Below, in pieces: positions 60,845 to 64,000 of a stretch of DNA of 64,000 nucleotides; position 1 is the first letter of the stretch, and every line of letters starts with the position of its first letter. The translations under genes and the position numbers were made by a program. Under the pieces are notes generated by a model that saw nothing but the letters and a program-made list of their open reading frames with translations, was not told the DNA's origin and did no database searches. The DNA is from Zeimonas sp046347945 (GTDB taxonomy: Bacteria; Pseudomonadota; Gammaproteobacteria; Burkholderiales; Burkholderiaceae_E): positions 1-64,000 of the forward strand of contig JAXMFB010000009.1 of the NCBI GenBank assembly GCA_046347945.1. Reading direction: 5' to 3'.

Positions 60845-62566
60845 TCAAAGATCTTCCGAGCCGAGAATCATCTCGGTCAGCCCCTTGCCGCCCTGCACCA
60901 TCGGCCAGACGTTCTCGGTGGCGTCGGTGATGATGTCGAGGAACACCAGGCGATCCTTGTACTTGCCGAACGCGTCGCGAAGCGCCGGCTCGACGTCGGC
61001 GGGCTTGTCGACCCGGATGCCGACGTGGCCGTAGGCCTCGGCCAGCGCGACGAAGTCGGGCAGCGCGTCCATGTACGACTGCGAGTAGCGGCTGCCGTAC
61101 TCGATCTGCTGCCACTGCCGCACCATCCCCAGGTAGCGGTTGTTCAGGTTGACGATCTTCACCGGCAGGTTGTACTGCTTGCAGGTGGAGAGCTCCTGGA
61201 TGCACATCTGGATCGAGCCTTCGCCGGTGATGCAGGCGACCTGCGCCCCGGGGTTCGCCAGCAGCACGCCCATCGCGTACGGCAGTCCGACGCCCATCGT
61301 CCCCAGCCCGCCCGAGTTGATCCAGCGCCGCGGCTTGTCGAACCGGTAGTACTGCGCCGCCCACATCTGGTGCTGGCCGACGTCCGACGTGATGAACGCG
61401 TCGCCGCCGGTGACTTCCCAGAGCTTCTCGACCACCGCCTGCGGCTTGATCACCTCGTTGCTCGGCCGGTACTTCAGGCACTCGCGCGTGCGCCACTCGC
61501 CGATCTGCTGCCACCAGGCCTGGAGCGCGCGCGCGTTGGTCTTCTGGCCCGCCGCGAACGACTCCTCGAGCAGCGCGGTCAGGTCGCCCAGCGTCTCGCG
61601 CACGTCGCCGACGATCGGCACGTCGACCTTGACGCGCTTGGAGATCGACGACGGGTCGATGTCGACGTGGACGATCTTGTGCGGGTTCTGCGCGAAGTGC
61701 TTCGGGTTGCCGATCACGCGGTCGTCGAAGCGCGCGCCGATGGCGATCAGCACGTCGCAGTGCTGCATCGCCATGTTCGCCTCGTAGGTGCCGTGCATGC
61801 CCGGCATGCCGACGTACTTGTCGCTGCTCGCGCGGTAGCCGCCCAGGCCCATCAGCGTGTTGGTGACCGGGAATCCGAGCAGGTCGACGAAGCGGTTCAG
61901 CTCCGGCGCGGCGTTGGCGAGGATGATGCCGCCGCCGGTGTAGATCATCGGCCGCTCGGCGCCGAGGATCAGGTTCAGCGCCTTCCTGATCTGCCCCTGG
62001 TGGCCGCGCGTGACCGGGTTGTACGAGCGCATCGACACCGTCTTCGGGTACTCGAAGCGGCACTTGTTGCGCGTCACGTCCTTCGGGATGTCGACCAGCA
62101 CCGGCCCGGGGCGCCCGCTGTTGGCGATGTGGAACGCCTTGCGGATCGTGGTCGCGAGGTCCTTGACGTCCTTGACCAGGAAGTTGTGCTTCACGCACGG
62201 CCGCGTGATGCCGACCGTGTCGCACTCCTGGAAGGCGTCCTCGCCGATCGCGTGGGTCGGCACCTGCCCGGTGATGACCACCAGCGGAACCGAGTCCATG
62301 TAGGCGGTCGCGATGCCGGTGACCGCATTGGTGACGCCCGGCCCGCTGGTGACCAGGCACACGCCGACCTTCTGCGTGGACCGCGAATACGCGTCGGCGG
62401 CATGGACGGCCGCCTGCTCGTGCCTCACCAGGACGTGCTGGAACTTGTCCTGGTTGAAGATCGCGTCGTAGATGTAGAGAACCGCGCCGCCCGGATAGCC
62501 GAAGACGTGCTCGACGCCCTCTTCCTGGAGACAGCGAACGACAATTTCCGCGCCTGTGATTTCCAT
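60845..62566 (-). CDS. ilvB: Acetolactate synthase large subunit
   Basis: 573 residues from the ATG at 62566, with AAGGA upstream; longer in-frame starts run through the leader. ThDP enzyme: catalytic Glu in CLQEEGVEHVFGYPGGAVL, then VCLVTSGPGVTNAVTGIATA, and the ThDP motif GEGSIQMCIQELSTCKQYNL-like stretch near residue 440 with NNRYLGMVRQWQQ. First step of branched-chain amino-acid synthesis. Confidence 0.97.
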   Translation of the reverse strand: MEITGAEIVVRCLQEEGVEHVFGYPGGAVLYIYDAIFNQDKFQHVLVRHEQAAVHAADAYSRSTQKVGVCLVTSGPGVTNAVTGIATAYMDSVPLVVITGQVPTHAIGEDAFQECDTVGITRPCVKHNFLVKDVKDLATTIRKAFHIANSGRPGPVLVDIPKDVTRNKCRFEYPKTVSMRSYNPVTRGHQGQIRKALNLILGAERPMIYTGGGIILANAAPELNRFVDLLGFPVTNTLMGLGGYRASSDKYVGMPGMHGTYEANMAMQHCDVLIAIGARFDDRVIGNPKHFAQNPHKIVHVDIDPSSISKRVKVDVPIVGDVRETLGDLTALLEESFAAGQKTNARALQAWWQQIGEWRTRECLKYRPSNEVIKPQAVVEKLWEVTGGDAFITSDVGQHQMWAAQYYRFDKPRRWINSGGLGTMGVGLPYAMGVLLANPGAQVACITGEGSIQMCIQELSTCKQYNLPVKIVNLNNRYLGMVRQWQQIEYGSRYSQSYMDALPDFVALAEAYGHVGIRVDKPADVEPALRDAFGKYKDRLVFLDIITDATENVWPMVQGGKGLTEMILGSEDL

Positions 62567-62918
62567 CGTAAGTAGTCCTTTCAAGTCCAGGGAGCCCGTC
62601 CGCCGGCGCCATGGGCCATCGCCGCGCGGGTACGCGTCGAATCGCCACGACGCAGGCCTCGGCACGGGGCCTGCGAGTTTGATCGGATGCGCCTGCATGC
62701 CTCTCGTGAAGGCGCTCGGCGCACGCAAAGACAACGCCCCGTCCGCGCTGATCGCCGCAGCCACCAGTCCCGGAAGGGGCGCTCTAGGGGTAGACGAGCA
62801 GGATACTGCACCGCAACAGGGAGGGTCAAGGCGCACCGGCCCGCAGGGGGCGCTGCCGGCAGGCCTTCTGCTAGCATGCGCAGCGTCTTCTCTCCACTTG
62901 CCGCCGAACCCGACCCGA
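62567..62918. other. 352-bp divergent region between ilvB and the ECF sigma gene
   Basis: No supported gene; open frames here are extensions of ilvB or of the sigma gene. It holds the ilvB promoter, a leader of about 225 nt, and GC-rich dyads near 62655-62700. I found no leader peptide with clustered Leu, Ile and Val codons. Confidence 0.55.
62800..62829 (-). promoter_or_regulatory. Sigma-70 promoter of ilvBHC
   Basis: On the minus strand the -35 box TTGACC (62829-62824) and the -10 box TATCCT (62805-62800) are separated by 18 bp. Transcription would start near 62793 and leave an untranslated leader of about 225 nt before ilvB. Confidence 0.6.
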
Positions 62919-63491
62919 ATGGCCACCCGGCAGGAATTGTCCGATTTCCTCGCCGCGGCCGAGCGCCGAGCGTTCAAGCAGGCGGTCTACGCGGTGCGCG
63001 ACCAGGAGGTCGCCCTCGACGTCGTGCAGGACGCGATGCTCAAGCTCGCCACCCGCTACGCCGAGCGCCCGCCGTCGGAGTTGCCGCTGCTGTTCCAGCG
63101 GATCCTGCAGAACGCGATCACCGACCACTTCCGGCGCCAGAAGGTCCGCAACCTCTGGACGACGCCGCTGTCGGCGCTGGCCGGCGACGCCGGGGAAGAG
63201 GCCGGCGAGCGCGACATCCTCGAAGCCCTGGAGCCCGAGCCGGGCAGCGCGGCCGCGGCCGACGGGGCCGATCGACTCGAGCGCGCCCAGCTGCTTGCCA
63301 TCCTGGACGAGGAAATCGGCAAGCTGCCCCGACGTCAACGCGAAGCCTTCCTGCTGCGTTACTGGGAAGATCTCAACGTGGCCGAGACCGCCGAGGCCAT
63401 GGGATGCTCGGAGGGCAGCGTCAAGACGCACTGTTCCCGTGCGGCCCACACCCTGGCGGACGTGCTCCGGGCGCGCGGAATTGCACCATGA
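62919..63491 (+). CDS. ECF-type RNA polymerase sigma factor
   Basis: 190 residues from the ATG at 62919. Region 2 is seen in YAVRDQEVALDVVQDAMLKL and ILQNAITDHFRRQK; region 4 is LPRRQREAFLLRYWEDLNVA followed by EAMGCSEGSVKTHCSRA, a helix-turn-helix. The genes that follow (DUF3619, then a small exported protein) are the usual partners in Burkholderiales. The DUF3619 protein may be its membrane anti-sigma (inference). It overlaps that gene by 4 nt. Confidence 0.93.
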   Translation: MATRQELSDFLAAAERRAFKQAVYAVRDQEVALDVVQDAMLKLATRYAERPPSELPLLFQRILQNAITDHFRRQKVRNLWTTPLSALAGDAGEEAGERDILEALEPEPGSAAAADGADRLERAQLLAILDEEIGKLPRRQREAFLLRYWEDLNVAETAEAMGCSEGSVKTHCSRAAHTLADVLRARGIAP

Positions 63492-63940
63492 ACGAACAAC
63501 GAATTGCCCAACTCGCCCGCGAGGCGCTCGACGAATCCGCCGAGCACCTGCCGTGGCGCGTCACACACCGGCTGGCCACCGCCCGCGAGGCGGCGCTCGC
63601 CCGCATGCCCAGGCAGGCCCAGGTCGCCGTGCCGAAGCCGGCGACGGCCCAGGCCGCGCACGCGATCGTGGTCGCGGCGGCCGCAGGCGGCCGCCCGTCG
63701 ACCGGCGGCGGCCCCGACGGACGGCGGCGCTTCGGGCTGGGCCTCGCGGCGGTCGTCGTGCCGGTCGCGATCGTCGCCGCGGTGCTCTACGGCATCTCCG
63801 AATGGGACAGCCGCCTGCGTGCCGACGACATCGCCGACGTCGACGCAGCGGTGCTCGTCGACGAGGTGCCGATCTCGGCCTACGCCGATCGTGGCTTCGG
63901 CGTGTTCCTGCGCAACGTCGCCCAGGGAGACCGCGAGTGA
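63488..63940 (+). CDS. DUF3619 family membrane protein
   Basis: 150 residues, ATGA overlap with the sigma gene. N-terminal cytoplasmic helical part (MNEQRIAQLAREALDESAEH, then RVTHRLATAREAALAR), one membrane helix (about 83-105, RRFGLGLAAVVVPVAIVAAV) and a short acidic periplasmic end (ADDIADVDAAVLVDEVP). The architecture resembles an anti-sigma factor, but there is no zinc motif (HxxxCxxC). Confidence 0.85.
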   Translation: MNEQRIAQLAREALDESAEHLPWRVTHRLATAREAALARMPRQAQVAVPKPATAQAAHAIVVAAAAGGRPSTGGGPDGRRRFGLGLAAVVVPVAIVAAVLYGISEWDSRLRADDIADVDAAVLVDEVPISAYADRGFGVFLRNVAQGDRE

Positions 63941-64000
63941 GCCGCGAGCAACTCGCCGCCGCGATCGTCGCCGCCCTGTGCGTGGCGCTGGCGGCGGCCG
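63937..64000 (+). CDS. Exported protein, N-terminal part only (probably DUF3106)
   Basis: GTG at 63937 in a GTGA overlap with the DUF3619 gene. The 21 visible codons read VSREQLAAAIVAALCVALAAA, the beginning of a signal peptide. In Burkholderiales the third gene of this operon usually encodes a DUF3106 protein; that identity is inferred from position alone. Confidence 0.55.
   Translation, partial: MSREQLAAAIVAALCVALAAA

Noticed and set aside
62567..62977. Extended N-terminus for IlvB upstream of 62566
   Set aside because: It crosses the predicted promoter; the ATG at 62566 has AAGGA and matches known IlvB starts.

Overview
High-GC DNA with dense, ATG-A-overlapping operons. The gene order ECF sigma factor / ilvB-ilvH-ilvC / psd-pssA / tpiA / secG / tRNA-Leu / nuoA-N is typical of Burkholderiales (Betaproteobacteria). 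Isocitrate lyase, a TRAP transporter, a Flp/Tad pilus locus and exosortase-A-type hydrolases fit a free-living heterotroph. The genus cannot be fixed from this window.

Region 1 (1-11258, + strand) is the most unusual part. It is one tight operon that starts before the window. It holds a class III aminotransferase, a glutamine-hydrolysing asparagine-synthase homologue, an acyl carrier protein (ACP), an NAD-synthase-like ATP pyrophosphatase and an AAC(3)-type acetyltransferase homologue. These are followed by a complete dedicated fatty-acid cycle: KASIII, ketoreductase, second ACP, FabZ-like dehydratase and FabL-like enoyl reductase. A phosphotransferase and two exosortase-A-associated hydrolases follow. 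The likely product (inference) is an amidated or acylated lipid or surface-glycan modification linked to an exosortase/EPS system.

Region 2 (11288-22992, - strand) is a Flp/Tad pilus operon: Flp pilin, TadG-like and TadE-like proteins, a 54-residue mini-prepilin, CpaB, secretin, an FHA-TadA fusion, TadB, TadC, a DUF192 protein, a TPR protein and a last TadE-like protein. CpaE/TadZ and a prepilin peptidase are absent from the window.

Region 3 (23251-39413) is mixed metabolism. It carries isocitrate lyase, a BadH-like dehydrogenase behind a FadR/FadP-like palindrome, a DctPQM TRAP transporter, RmuC and a DUF4124 protein. A large FtsX-type permease, a YhhQ queuosine-precursor transporter, a dienoyl-CoA-isomerase-like crotonase, an HCCA-isomerase-like protein and a quinone oxidoreductase follow. 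The region ends with a disrupted DUF4382 lipoprotein gene, tRNA-Ser(TGA) and a PQQ-type sugar dehydrogenase.

Region 4 (39603-55023, - strand) is the complete 14-gene complex I operon nuoA-N followed by a Nudix hydrolase. Two anomalies stand out: a one-base homopolymer frameshift in nuoG, and a 40-bp duplication around a hairpin-rich insert at the nuoD start. Region 5 (55221-62566, - strand) holds tRNA-Leu(GAG), secG, tpiA, pssA, psd, a prolyl-4-hydroxylase-like gene and ilvC-ilvH-ilvB. Divergent from ilvB, on the + strand, are an ECF sigma factor, a DUF3619 protein and the first codons of a further exported protein.

Three genes (nuoG, the permease, the DUF4382 gene) carry frame disruptions that one or a few bases would mend. 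Indel errors in the assembly are therefore a serious possibility.
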